A stretch of DNA of 33,208 bases from Candidatus Dormiibacterota bacterium (GTDB lineage: Bacteria; Chloroflexota; Dormibacteria; Aeolococcales; Aeolococcaceae): positions 1 to 33,208 of the forward strand of contig DASXNK010000090.1 of the NCBI GenBank assembly GCA_036495095.1, given 5' to 3'. Positions 1 through 8,820 of the stretch are shown here, one piece after another. The notes under the pieces were generated by a model that worked only from the letters and a program-made list of their open reading frames with translations, was not told where the DNA came from and searched no databases. How positions within the stretch are numbered: position 1 is the first letter of the stretch; each line of letters begins with the position of its first letter. Made by a program: the position numbers and the translations under genes.

Positions 1-8
1 CCCCATCC

Positions 9-1289
9 ATGCCCCCGTGGCCGGCGGCGCCCCCGCCGGCCGCGGCGGTGCCCCCTCCCCCGCCCCCAGGTCCCATGACCCCGCCCCCGGCAGGGCCGCC
101 CGTCTCCGGCGGCGCCACGCCGGGATGGTCGGCTCCCGCCCTGCCGGCCGGGTGGGGCAATCCGCCCCCTCCCGGAGGGAGCCCGTCGGTGTCCGGCGGC
201 GGGTCCCGGCGACCCCTGCTCGTGGTCGGCGCCCTGATGCTCGCCGTCGGGGTCGTCGCCGGGGCGCTGGTGGGCGCCGGCTTCGCCCACAACGACACCA
301 CGTCGCGCACCGCCAACATCCTGGTCAACGACCAGCCCTCCACCGCCAGCGGCGGCGGCGGTGACGCGGTGCGGGTCGCCCAGAGCCTCGGCCCCGCGGT
401 GGGCACGATCATCGCCAAGCAGACCACCGCCACCACCGGCAGCGCCGCCCTCGGCAGCGGCGTGGTCATCGCCCACGACAGCACCAGCAGCTTCCTGATC
501 ACCAACAACCACGTCGTCGACGGCGCCAAGTCGCTCGACCTGGTGATGCCCGGCGGCAAGAACCTCAAGGCCACCGTGGTCGGCACCGACGCCTTCGACG
601 ACCTCGCGGTGATCTCGGTGCCCGACACCGGCCTGCCGCAGGCGGTGTTCGGCAAGTCGGCCGACCTCAAGGTGGGCCAGCAGGTGGTCGCCATCGGCAG
701 CCCGCTGGGCAACGACGGCTCGGTCACGGTCGGCGTGGTCAGCGCCCTCCACCGCACCATCCAGGCGGGCTCGGGCACCTCGACCTCCGCCGAGACCCTC
801 CAGGACGTGCTCCAGACCGACGCCTCCATCAACCCCGGGAACAGCGGCGGCCCGCTCGCCGACATGCAGGGGCGGATCATCGGCATCAACGTCGCCGTCG
901 CCGGGAACACCAGCCGCATCGGCTTCAGCATCCCCAGCGACGTCGCCCAGAACGTCGCCCAGGCGCTGATCGCCCACCAGGCGGTGAAGCATCCCTTCCT
1001 GGGGATCTCCTACCTCACCGCGATCGACGCCACCGAGAGCGGGCAGCCGTACACCGGGCCCGGGGTGCTGGTCACCAAGGTGGTCGACGGCACCCCCGCC
1101 GCGAGCGCGGGCTTCCACACCGGCGACGTGCTGATGGCGGTGAACGGCAGCACCATCGACAACGGCCAGACCCTCGGCGGTCTGATCCAGCAGTATCACG
1201 TGGGCGACTCGGTGACCTTCACGGTGCGCCGCGGGAACGACACGATGAAGCTGCAGGCGACCCTGACCGAGCGCCCCAAGGGCCAGTAA
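9..1289 (+). CDS. membrane-anchored HtrA/DegP-like serine protease with PDZ domain (5' end uncertain)
   Basis: This is an S1C-family protease of the cell envelope that degrades or processes misfolded exported proteins. Residues 1-68 are Pro/Gly/Ala-rich and probably cytoplasmic, followed by one membrane segment (about 69-93). The trypsin-like domain carries the catalytic triad His168 (TNNHVV), Asp198 (FDDLAV) and Ser279 (NPGNSGGPL). A single PDZ domain fills about 325-420, with a typical carboxylate-binding start at FLGISY. The reading frame is open to the left window edge, so the true start may lie outside and the Pro-rich tail may be longer. A strong hairpin follows the stop codon. Family assignment is secure; the substrate is unknown. 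Confidence 0.93.
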   Translation: MPPWPAAPPPAAAVPPPPPPGPMTPPPAGPPVSGGATPGWSAPALPAGWGNPPPPGGSPSVSGGGSRRPLLVVGALMLAVGVVAGALVGAGFAHNDTTSRTANILVNDQPSTASGGGGDAVRVAQSLGPAVGTIIAKQTTATTGSAALGSGVVIAHDSTSSFLITNNHVVDGAKSLDLVMPGGKNLKATVVGTDAFDDLAVISVPDTGLPQAVFGKSADLKVGQQVVAIGSPLGNDGSVTVGVVSALHRTIQAGSGTSTSAETLQDVLQTDASINPGNSGGPLADMQGRIIGINVAVAGNTSRIGFSIPSDVAQNVAQALIAHQAVKHPFLGISYLTAIDATESGQPYTGPGVLVTKVVDGTPAASAGFHTGDVLMAVNGSTIDNGQTLGGLIQQYHVGDSVTFTVRRGNDTMKLQATLTERPKGQ

Positions 1290-1307
1290 CCAGCCAGTGT
1301 CACGGAC

Positions 1308-1340
1308 CACCGGGGCGGCGGGCAGCCCGCCGCCCCGGTG
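1308..1340 (+). terminator. perfect 15-bp hairpin after the HtrA-like gene
   Basis: Arms 1308-1322 and 1326-1340 are perfectly complementary around a 3-base CAG loop. The hairpin lies 18 bases after the protease stop codon. No T-run follows, so it would be a non-canonical terminator or mRNA-stabilising hairpin. It ends just before the typA promoter region. Confidence 0.6.
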
Positions 1341-1358
1341 CGGTTCGGCCAACCCCTG

Positions 1359-1370
1359 TACGATGCGGCG
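1359..1370 (+). promoter_or_regulatory. -10 element for leaderless typA transcription
   Basis: TACGAT at 1359-1364 fits the TANNNT -10 pattern and is followed by only 6 bases before GTG 1371. No Shine-Dalgarno sequence is visible. No convincing -35 is seen at 16-18 bp. Confidence 0.45.
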
Positions 1371-3209
<1,839 letters not shown>

Positions 3210-3224
3210 GCGCACCGCTCGCCG

Positions 3225-3253
3225 GCGGCGGCGCGGTGACGCTGCGCCGCCGC
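3225..3253. terminator. hairpin between convergent typA and DUF1003 gene
   Basis: A 10-bp perfect stem (3225-3234 with 3244-3253, 9-base loop) lies in the 63-base gap between two convergent genes, the expected place for a bidirectional terminator. No U-tract is present. Confidence 0.45.
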
Positions 3254-3272
3254 ACCCCGTGACCTGGTTCGC

Positions 3273-3737
3273 TCAGGAGGGGACCTGCTTGCGCAGCAGG
3301 TCGAGCACCTGGTTCTGACCCTCGAGGATGCCGAGCTGCTGCCTGCTCAGCTCGTGCAGCGCGATCAGGGTCTGGTGGTCGGCGAGGGCACGGGCGTCGG
3401 CGGTGCGCTGCGCCAGGTTGGCGCTCACCTGCAGCGAGATCATGATCGACAGCTGGGGCAGGTTGAGGATGGTGAGCAGCAGCGGCCAGGGAGTCCTGTC
3501 GAAGCCGACGATGTTCCCCGCGAAGAGCCACACCACGATGCCGACGGTGACGCCGACGAACACCCACATCGAGCCGACGATGACGTTGACGACGTTGGCG
3601 GTGCGGTCGAGGAAGCCGGTGCCCCGGTGATGCTTCGACAGCTCCAGGCGTGGCCTGTGGAGAGCCGGGGCGGCGCGCACCTCGGCGTCGACGGCGGCGT
3701 GCTTCGGAGTGATCTGCGGCGGATCGGTGGTGGTCAT
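3273..3737 (-). CDS. DUF1003 family membrane protein
   Basis: The 154-residue protein has a charged N-terminal third, two membrane segments (the first around VGSMWVFVGVTVGIVVWLF, the second around PLLLTILNLPQLSIMISL) and a cytoplasmic, probably helical C-terminal tail. This layout, with a GFD motif between the membrane segments, matches DUF1003, a widespread family without a defined biochemical role. The ATG at 3737 is preceded by an AGGAGGGG ribosome-binding site. It lies 19 bases downstream of the cupin gene on the same strand, so the two are probably co-transcribed. Functional meaning is unknown. Confidence 0.82.
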   Translation of the reverse strand: MTTTDPPQITPKHAAVDAEVRAAPALHRPRLELSKHHRGTGFLDRTANVVNVIVGSMWVFVGVTVGIVVWLFAGNIVGFDRTPWPLLLTILNLPQLSIMISLQVSANLAQRTADARALADHQTLIALHELSRQQLGILEGQNQVLDLLRKQVPS

Positions 3738-3756
3738 GACGGCCCCTCCTCTGAGC

Positions 3757-4023
3757 TCACTCGAAGGCCTCGACGCAGCGCACCCCGCCGTCGCCGGCCA
3801 CCGCCGAGTGCTCGACCCCGGCGGGGATGCGGATGCCCTCACCGGTGGCCAGCGGCAGGCCGTCGAAGCTGATCGTCCCCTCGACCACGAAGAGACGCTT
3901 GGGACGGGGATGGCGGTGACGACCGAACACCGCCCCGCCCCCCGCCGACCACGGCGAGGGGTGCAGACCGGCGGCGCGCAGCGTCTGCTCCGGCGCCGGC
4001 GAGGCCTCGAGGCGCTCGATCAC
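3757..4023 (-). CDS. small single-domain cupin protein
   Basis: The 88-residue protein is one cupin barrel. The first metal motif carries the HxH pair (His36, His38) but has no glutamate at the usual downstream position (PRPKRL instead), and the second motif is PAGVEH with His72. Cupins of this size bind metal or small ligands, and several control sugar or mercaptan metabolism; no specific substrate can be read here. The GTG start lies 7 bases after a TACATT -10-like hexamer with no ribosome-binding site, suggesting a leaderless message. It heads a two-gene unit with the DUF1003 gene. Confidence 0.78.
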   Translation of the reverse strand: MIERLEASPAPEQTLRAAGLHPSPWSAGGGAVFGRHRHPRPKRLFVVEGTISFDGLPLATGEGIRIPAGVEHSAVAGDGGVRCVEAFE

Positions 4024-4036
4024 CCGGGGGAATGTA
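4024..4036 (-). promoter_or_regulatory. -10 element for leaderless cupin gene
   Basis: On the minus strand TACATT (4036-4031) is followed by 7 bases and then the GTG start at 4023. This is one of the best -10 matches of the recurring leaderless pattern in this window. Confidence 0.5.
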
Positions 4037-4059
4037 CAGCACCCACCCGGCGGCCGCCC

Positions 4060-4389
4060 TCAGGCCAGGGCGGCGTCCACCTTGGCGGCCAGGATGAAGT
4101 CGTTGCGGGTGAGCCCCTTCACCGCGTGGGTGGTGAGCTCGATCTCCAGCCGGCCCCAGCCCACCCCCATGTCGGGATGGTGCCCCTCGCCCTCGGCGAT
4201 CAGCGCCACCCGGGTGGCGGTGGCGAAGGCGGCGGCGAAGTCACGGAAGCGCAGCCGCCGCCGCAGCCGGACCTCACCGTCGACCTCCCACTCCGAGGAG
4301 AGCTGCCCGTACAGCTCCTGGAGCTCCGGCCCGGTCACCGTCGGGGTCGAGCCGGTGCAGGCCTCGCAGTGCTCCCTGGCGAGCGGCAT
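4060..4389 (-). CDS. phhB: pterin-4a-carbinolamine dehydratase
   Basis: The family dehydrates 4a-hydroxytetrahydrobiopterin and so recycles the pterin cofactor of aromatic amino acid hydroxylases; many bacteria carry it without a hydroxylase, where a role in molybdopterin metabolism has been suggested. The 109-residue protein has the hallmark GHHPDM (His70, His71, Pro72), TTH (86-88) and the GLTRNDF end motif. Its ATG overlaps the upstream aldolase stop codon by one base (TAATG), implying translational coupling. A longer in-frame start at 4452 lies inside the aldolase gene and is not preferred. Confidence 0.9.
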   Translation of the reverse strand: MPLAREHCEACTGSTPTVTGPELQELYGQLSSEWEVDGEVRLRRRLRFRDFAAAFATATRVALIAEGEGHHPDMGVGWGRLEIELTTHAVKGLTRNDFILAAKVDAALA

Positions 4390-5165
4390 TACTCGAAGAG
4401 GTCGGGCTGCTCGCGGGTGATGCGGTCCCAGATCGGCTGGAACGAGAACCATCCCGCGATCCGCGACCCCACCTGCGAGGCGGTCAGCTCGGCGGAGGCC
4501 TCATCGATGAGCACCGGCGACCCCGCCGCCTCGGCGAGCAGCTGGGCCTGGCAGGAGCGCTCCATGGTGAGGAACCACCAGGCCGCCTCGTCCACCGACT
4601 GGCCGACGGTCAGCAGGCCGTGGTTGCGGAGGATCACCGCCTTGCGGCTTCCCAGCGCCGTGCTGATCCGCCGCCCCTCCTCGAGGTCGAGGACCACGCC
4701 GGTGTAGTCGTCGAAGAGGGCATGATCGCCGTAGAAGGCGCAGGCGTCCTGGGTGATGGGGTCGAGCAGCCGGCCCAGCGACGACCACGACTTCCCATAC
4801 AGGGAGTGGGCATGGGCGGCGGCGATCACGTCGGGACGGGCCCTGTGGACCTGGGAGTGGATCGCGAAGGCGGCGGCGTTGACCGCCCGGCCACCCTCGA
4901 CCACCTCGCCCCTGTCGTTGACGAGGAGCAGGTCGGAGACCCTGATCTGGCCGAAGTGCATCCCGAAGGGATTCACCCAGAAGTGATCGGTCAGCTCCGG
5001 ATCGCGAGCCGTGATGTGCCCCGCCACCCCCTCGTCGAAGCCGCACTTCGAGAACATCCGGAAGGCCGCGGCGAGCCGCTGCTTGCGATGCAGGCGCTCC
5101 TCCTCGACCGACGCGAACGACGGGGGCGTGGGGATGGTCAGCTCCCGACGGAGCGCTTGTGCCAT
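4389..5165 (-). CDS. class II aldolase/adducin family protein
   Basis: The 258-residue protein belongs to the zinc-dependent class II aldolase fold (fuculose/ribulose phosphate aldolase, adducin head). Metal-ligand candidates are His118 and His120 (HAHS) and His182 (RNHG). The glycine-rich VAGHITARD segment (48-55) is the usual phosphate-side loop. The N-terminal extension and the FWVNPFGMHF segment resemble the adducin-like decarboxylase/aldolase branch, for which a substrate cannot be named. A GGAGG ribosome-binding site lies 7 bases before the ATG and a TACACT -10-like hexamer at 5204-5199. The gene is coupled to phhB and divergent from the flavoprotein gene. Confidence 0.85.
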   Translation of the reverse strand: MAQALRRELTIPTPPSFASVEEERLHRKQRLAAAFRMFSKCGFDEGVAGHITARDPELTDHFWVNPFGMHFGQIRVSDLLLVNDRGEVVEGGRAVNAAAFAIHSQVHRARPDVIAAAHAHSLYGKSWSSLGRLLDPITQDACAFYGDHALFDDYTGVVLDLEEGRRISTALGSRKAVILRNHGLLTVGQSVDEAAWWFLTMERSCQAQLLAEAAGSPVLIDEASAELTASQVGSRIAGWFSFQPIWDRITREQPDLFE

Positions 5166-5198
5166 GTCTCGACCTCCGGAGGGCGCTGCGACGTCTCC

Positions 5199-5204
5199 AG
5201 TGTA
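5199..5204 (-). promoter_or_regulatory. -10-like element for the aldolase-phhB unit
   Basis: TACACT on the minus strand is followed by a leader of about 25 bases that includes GGAGG (5177-5173) before the ATG. Unlike many genes here, this one would have a conventional leader. Confidence 0.4.
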
Positions 5205-5245
5205 CGGCCGCAGCCGCGAGCGACGGCCTCGGCGGCCGCGCCCCG

Positions 5246-6820
5246 GTGACCCGGCGGCGCTCCTGGTGGGGCTGGGGATGGGAGGACGCCGCCGTCGCCG
5301 GCGACGAGCTCGACCGGCTCGCCGGCATGCTCGCCGCCGTCCTCGGCGACCCCGGGCGGCCGCGGGAGGCCCCCGACCCCGAGGCGCTGGGCCTGCCGCC
5401 GCCGCGGATCGCCGTGCCCGCAGCCCTCGCCGGCCTCGCCGACGGCACCGACCGGGCCCGGGCGGTGCACAGCCACGGCCAGTCGTTCCTCGACGTGGTG
5501 GCGATGCTCGAGGGCGACCTCGACGCCGCCTGCGACTGGGTGCTGCGCCCCGGCGACGAGGGCGAGGTGGCCGCGGTCCTGGAGTGGTGCACCGCCGCCG
5601 GGGTCGCCGCGATCCCGTACGGTGGGGGCACCAGCGTCGTCGGCGGGGTCACCCCCCGGGTCGGCGACGCCTACGCCGGAGCGGTGAGCGTCGACCTCAC
5701 CGGCCTCGACCGGGTGCTCGACGTCGACACCGTGTCGCGGGCGGCACGGGTCCAGGCGGGGGTGCTGGGCCCGGCGCTCGAGGAGGCGCTCCGCCCCCTG
5801 GGCCTGACCATGCGCCACCAGCCCCAGTCGTACGAGTTCGCCTCGGTCGGCGGCTGGCTGGCGACCCGGTCGGCAGGCCACCACTCCACCCTGCACACCC
5901 ACGTCGACGACCGGGTCGAGGGGATGCGGGCGGTGACCCCGCGGGGGACGCTGGAGACGAGGCGGCTGCCCGCATCGGGCGCGGGGCCCAGCCCCGACCG
6001 CCTCCTGCTCGGCTCCGAGGGGGCGCTGGCGGTGATCACCGAGGCGTGGCTGCGGCTGGTCGAGCGCCCCCGCTTCCGCGCCCGGGCCACGGTCCGCTTC
6101 CCCGACATGCCCGGCGGCTCCGCCGCGGCCATGGCGCTGGGCCGGAGCGGGCTGCTCCCCGCCAGCTGCCGGCTGATCGACGCCACCGAGGCGATGATCA
6201 ACCGGGTGGGCGACGGCTCCGCCTGCCTGCTGATGCTCGGCTTCGAGTCCGCCGACCATCCCGTGGACGCCGCCCTCGCCCGCGGCCTGGAGCTCTGCGC
6301 CGACGCGGGCGGGGTCGCGGAGGCGGTGCGGGAGGAGTCCGGCGCCGGGACCGGGGATGCGTGGCGGTCGGCCTTCGTGCGGCTGCCCTACGTGCGCGAC
6401 GCGGTCGCACGGCTGGGGCACATCGTGGAGACCTTCGAGACCGCGGTGACCTGGGACCGCTTCGAGGAGCTCTGGCGGGCGGTGTCGGAGCGCGCCGGCG
6501 CGGCGGTGGCGGAGGTGTGCGGGGCCGGGCTGGTCACCTGCCGGCTGACCCACGTCTATCCGGACGGGTGCGCCCCGTACTTCACCGTGATCGCTCGCAG
6601 CCGGCACGGCGACCAGCGGGCGCAGTGGGCCGCGGTCAAGGCGGCGGCGACCGAGGCCATCCTCGGCGCCGGCGGGACGATCACCCACCACCACGCGGTC
6701 GGCCGCGACCACCGCCCCTGGTACGACCGTCAGGTGCCGGCGCTGTTCGCCGAGGGGCTGGCCACGGTGAAGGCGGCGTGGGACCCGGCCTGGATCCTCA
6801 ACCCGGGAGTGCTGGTGTGA
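5246..6820 (+). CDS. FAD-linked oxidase, alkylglycerone-phosphate synthase-like
   Basis: This is a vanillyl-alcohol-oxidase-type flavoprotein of 524 residues. The N-terminal SWWGWGWED is typical of bacterial alkyldihydroxyacetonephosphate synthase relatives and supports GTG 5246 over an upstream ATG that overlaps the divergent gene. The FAD-binding half contains PYGGGTSVVGG and the SVGGWLATRSAGHHS segment; the C terminus has the THHHAVGRDH motif and ends WILNPG. The HHH segment corresponds to the active-site histidines of AGPS, which makes ether-lipid precursors. An ether-lipid role is an inference; other lactate- or glycolate-oxidase-like substrates are possible. No ribosome-binding site is obvious. 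Confidence 0.85.
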   Translation: MTRRRSWWGWGWEDAAVAGDELDRLAGMLAAVLGDPGRPREAPDPEALGLPPPRIAVPAALAGLADGTDRARAVHSHGQSFLDVVAMLEGDLDAACDWVLRPGDEGEVAAVLEWCTAAGVAAIPYGGGTSVVGGVTPRVGDAYAGAVSVDLTGLDRVLDVDTVSRAARVQAGVLGPALEEALRPLGLTMRHQPQSYEFASVGGWLATRSAGHHSTLHTHVDDRVEGMRAVTPRGTLETRRLPASGAGPSPDRLLLGSEGALAVITEAWLRLVERPRFRARATVRFPDMPGGSAAAMALGRSGLLPASCRLIDATEAMINRVGDGSACLLMLGFESADHPVDAALARGLELCADAGGVAEAVREESGAGTGDAWRSAFVRLPYVRDAVARLGHIVETFETAVTWDRFEELWRAVSERAGAAVAEVCGAGLVTCRLTHVYPDGCAPYFTVIARSRHGDQRAQWAAVKAAATEAILGAGGTITHHHAVGRDHRPWYDRQVPALFAEGLATVKAAWDPAWILNPGVLV

Positions 6821-6869
6821 CCGGATGGGTGGCGGTTCCCGGCCGTTCCGCGGCCGCTCGCGCCGCGCT

Positions 6870-7196
6870 CTACAGCCCGAGGCCGGCCACGGGACTGGCC
6901 GCGAACCTCTCCGTCCCCAGGGCCAGCTGCAGGCCGGTGAACGCGGAGTGGGCATGGAGGTAGTCGAGCTCGTGGGCGAGGTCGCCGACACCGTTGCTGG
7001 CCGGTAGCGGGGCCAGCTGGAGGGTGCTGAGCACTCCGAGGGCACGTCCCTGGGCGTCGAGGTAGGCGCTCCCGGAGTCGCCGGGGATTCCCGGCGAGAG
7101 GGTCATGACCGCGTGGCTCCAGCCGCTGCCGCTGTCTCCGAGGCTGACGCCCCCCCGACGGTCACCGCGCCGCACCCGGGTTGACGCGACGATCAC
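6870..7196 (-). pseudogene. C-terminal fragment of a trypsin-like serine protease
   Basis: The reading frame keeps only the second half of a chymotrypsin-fold protease: PGIPGDSGSAYLD contains the nucleophile-serine motif GDSGS, followed by the strand GRALGVLSTLQLAP. There is no room upstream for the barrel with the catalytic histidine and aspartate, because the frame runs directly into the promoter of the Rrf2 gene at about 7181-7212. No ribosome-binding site or signal peptide is visible. It is most simply a 5'-truncated relic; a short secreted protein is unlikely without the other catalytic residues. Confidence 0.6.
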
Positions 7197-7216
7197 GGAT
7201 ATCTAATATCCGGATC
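7181..7216 (+). promoter_or_regulatory. Rrf2 gene promoter with overlapping palindromic operator
   Basis: A near-consensus promoter is visible: TTGACG (7181-7186), 17-bp spacer, TAATAT (7204-7209), then 7 bases to ATG 7217. A perfect 17-bp palindrome, CGGATAT-CTA-ATATCCG (7196-7212), covers the -10 element. Position and symmetry fit an autorepression operator for the homodimeric regulator encoded immediately downstream. The message would be leaderless. Confidence 0.75.
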
Positions 7217-7705
7217 ATGAAGCTCTCCGATGGGGTGGAGTGGGGGATCCACTGCTGCACCGTCCTGGCCGCGCTGCCGGAGGGGACGGCGCTTCCGGCG
7301 GGCCGCCTCGCCGAGTTCCACGGGGTGCCCGCCGCCTACCTGGCCAAGCACCTCCAGGCGCTGAGCCGGGCGGGCATCGTGACCACCGAGCCGGGGCAGC
7401 GGGGCGGCTACCGGCTGGCGCGGCCGCCGGCCGAGATCAGCCTCTGGGACGTGGTCGCCGCCGTCGACGGCAGCGCTCCCGCATTCCGCTGCACCGAGAT
7501 CCGCCGCCGCGGACCGGCGGCGCTCCCCGACCGTCAGTACACCCGCGCCTGCGGGATCGCCCGCGCGATGCAGCGCGCCGAGCAGGCATGGCGAGCCGAG
7601 CTCCAGGCCACCACCCTCGCCGACATCCTCGCCGACCTGGCGAGCAGCGTCCCGCCCCGGGCGGTCCAGAGGGCCGGGGCATGGTTCATGGAGGTGCTCC
7701 GATGA
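7217..7705 (+). CDS. Rrf2-family transcriptional regulator
   Basis: The 162-residue protein has the Rrf2 winged-helix domain (about 1-85: SDGVEWGIHC at the start, then PAAYLAKHLQALSRAGIV as recognition helix and GQRGGYRLARP as wing). Rrf2 proteins sense redox state, nitric oxide or Fe-S status, usually through three clustered cysteines. Here only Cys96 and Cys117 occur in the sensory region, too far apart for the IscR/NsrR CX5CX7C-type motif, so the ligand is uncertain. A TTG upstream is part of the -35 element, so ATG 7217 is chosen. The stop overlaps the next start (ATGA), indicating a two-gene operon. Confidence 0.88.
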   Translation: MKLSDGVEWGIHCCTVLAALPEGTALPAGRLAEFHGVPAAYLAKHLQALSRAGIVTTEPGQRGGYRLARPPAEISLWDVVAAVDGSAPAFRCTEIRRRGPAALPDRQYTRACGIARAMQRAEQAWRAELQATTLADILADLASSVPPRAVQRAGAWFMEVLR

Positions 7706-8820
7706 AGGTGTTCGTCGCCGGTGCCACCGGCGTCGCCGGCCGGCCCGCGGTGCGGCTGATGGTCGGGGCGGGGCACCGCGTGACCGCCGCCGCCCGCAGC
7801 GAGGAGAGGGCCGCGCTGCTGCGCTCGCTCGGCGCCACCGCGGTGATCGTCGACCTCTTCGATCCGGCCGCGGTGGGCACCGCGGTGGCCGGTCACGAGG
7901 CGGTGGTCAACCTTGCCACCCACATCCCGAGCATGGCGAGGGCGGCGCTGCCCGGCTCCTGGGGGGAGAACGACCGCATCCGCCGCGAGCTCTCGCGCAA
8001 CCTGGTCGACGCCGCCCTCGCCGCCGGCGCCACCCGCTACGTGCAGGAGTCGGTGGCGTTCTTCTACCGCGACCTCGGCGACGGGTGGATCGACGAGGAC
8101 ACCGCTCTCGACCTCCCCGCGTACGCGAGCAGCACCGCCGACGCCGAGGCGTCGGCGCGGCGCTTCACCGACGCGGGCGGCGCCGGCGTGGTGCTGCGCT
8201 TCGGCATGTTCTACGGCGCCGACAGCGGCCACATGACCGCCGACATGGTGCGGCTGGCGCGGCGGGGAGTGACGCCGTTCATGGGCCCGAGCGGGTTCGT
8301 CTCCTCGATCCACACCGACGACGCCGGCGCGGCGGTGGTGGCCGCGCTGGGGATGCCCGCCGGCGTCTACAACGTCGTCGACGACGACCCGGTTCGCCGC
8401 GCCGAGTTCGTCGCCACCATGGCGGGCGCCCTCGGCATCCGCACCCCGCGGATGGCGCCGCGGGCGGCGGCCACCGTGCTCGGCTCGCGGGGCGCGGTGA
8501 TGATCCGTTCGCAGCGGGTCTCGAACCGCCGCTTTCGGGAGGCCTCCGGCTGGGCGCCGCGGCGGCCCAGCGTGCGCGAGGGGTGGCCCGAGGTCGCGGC
8601 CGCCGTCGAGCAGGCCCCGGCCGCCTCACCCCGGCGGCGGGCCGTCCGGGGCCTGCTCGGGGGGCTCTCGGTGCTGGCGCCACTGGTGGTGCTGGTGCTC
8701 GCCCGGAGCGGGGATCAGCAGAGGCGGAGCGCGCCGCAGAGCGCGGACAGCCGGGCGGGCAGACCGTCGGGTGGCGAGGGCGCCGGACCGGCGGTCGGCG
8801 GGGAGGCGGCGGGCGCCTGA
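7702..8820 (+). CDS. NAD(P)-binding SDR/epimerase-like protein with C-terminal membrane helix
   Basis: The 372-residue protein begins with a Rossmann fold (GATGVAG, 7-13) of the extended/atypical SDR type. Where epimerases have YxxxK, this protein has YASST, so the catalytic lysine is missing and it may be a nucleotide-binding or NmrA-like sensor rather than a classical epimerase. After about residue 300 there is an extension with one hydrophobic helix (LLGGLSVLAPLVVLVLA) and a low-complexity Gly/Ser/Ala tail. The ATG overlaps the Rrf2 stop, with GGAGG upstream. The tail overlaps the convergent gene by 106 bases. Rrf2-SDR pairs often respond to electrophile or redox stress; that role is inferred. 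Confidence 0.8.
   Translation: MKVFVAGATGVAGRPAVRLMVGAGHRVTAAARSEERAALLRSLGATAVIVDLFDPAAVGTAVAGHEAVVNLATHIPSMARAALPGSWGENDRIRRELSRNLVDAALAAGATRYVQESVAFFYRDLGDGWIDEDTALDLPAYASSTADAEASARRFTDAGGAGVVLRFGMFYGADSGHMTADMVRLARRGVTPFMGPSGFVSSIHTDDAGAAVVAALGMPAGVYNVVDDDPVRRAEFVATMAGALGIRTPRMAPRAAATVLGSRGAVMIRSQRVSNRRFREASGWAPRRPSVREGWPEVAAAVEQAPAASPRRRAVRGLLGGLSVLAPLVVLVLARSGDQQRRSAPQSADSRAGRPSGGEGAGPAVGGEAAGA

Noticed and set aside
1338-1370. GTG 1338 as typA start
   Set aside because: It lies inside the upstream hairpin and adds eleven non-conserved residues.
6841-6860. GC-rich CGGCCG repeats as a terminator after the flavoprotein gene
   Set aside because: The short self-complementary arms are common by chance at this GC content and no T-run follows.
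5011-6963. 650-residue Arg/Pro-rich plus-strand frame
   Set aside because: It is a codon-position shadow of the flavoprotein gene with no domain similarity.
7181-7216. TTG 7181 as Rrf2 gene start
   Set aside because: The TTG belongs to the TTGACG -35 element, and homology begins at ATG 7217.
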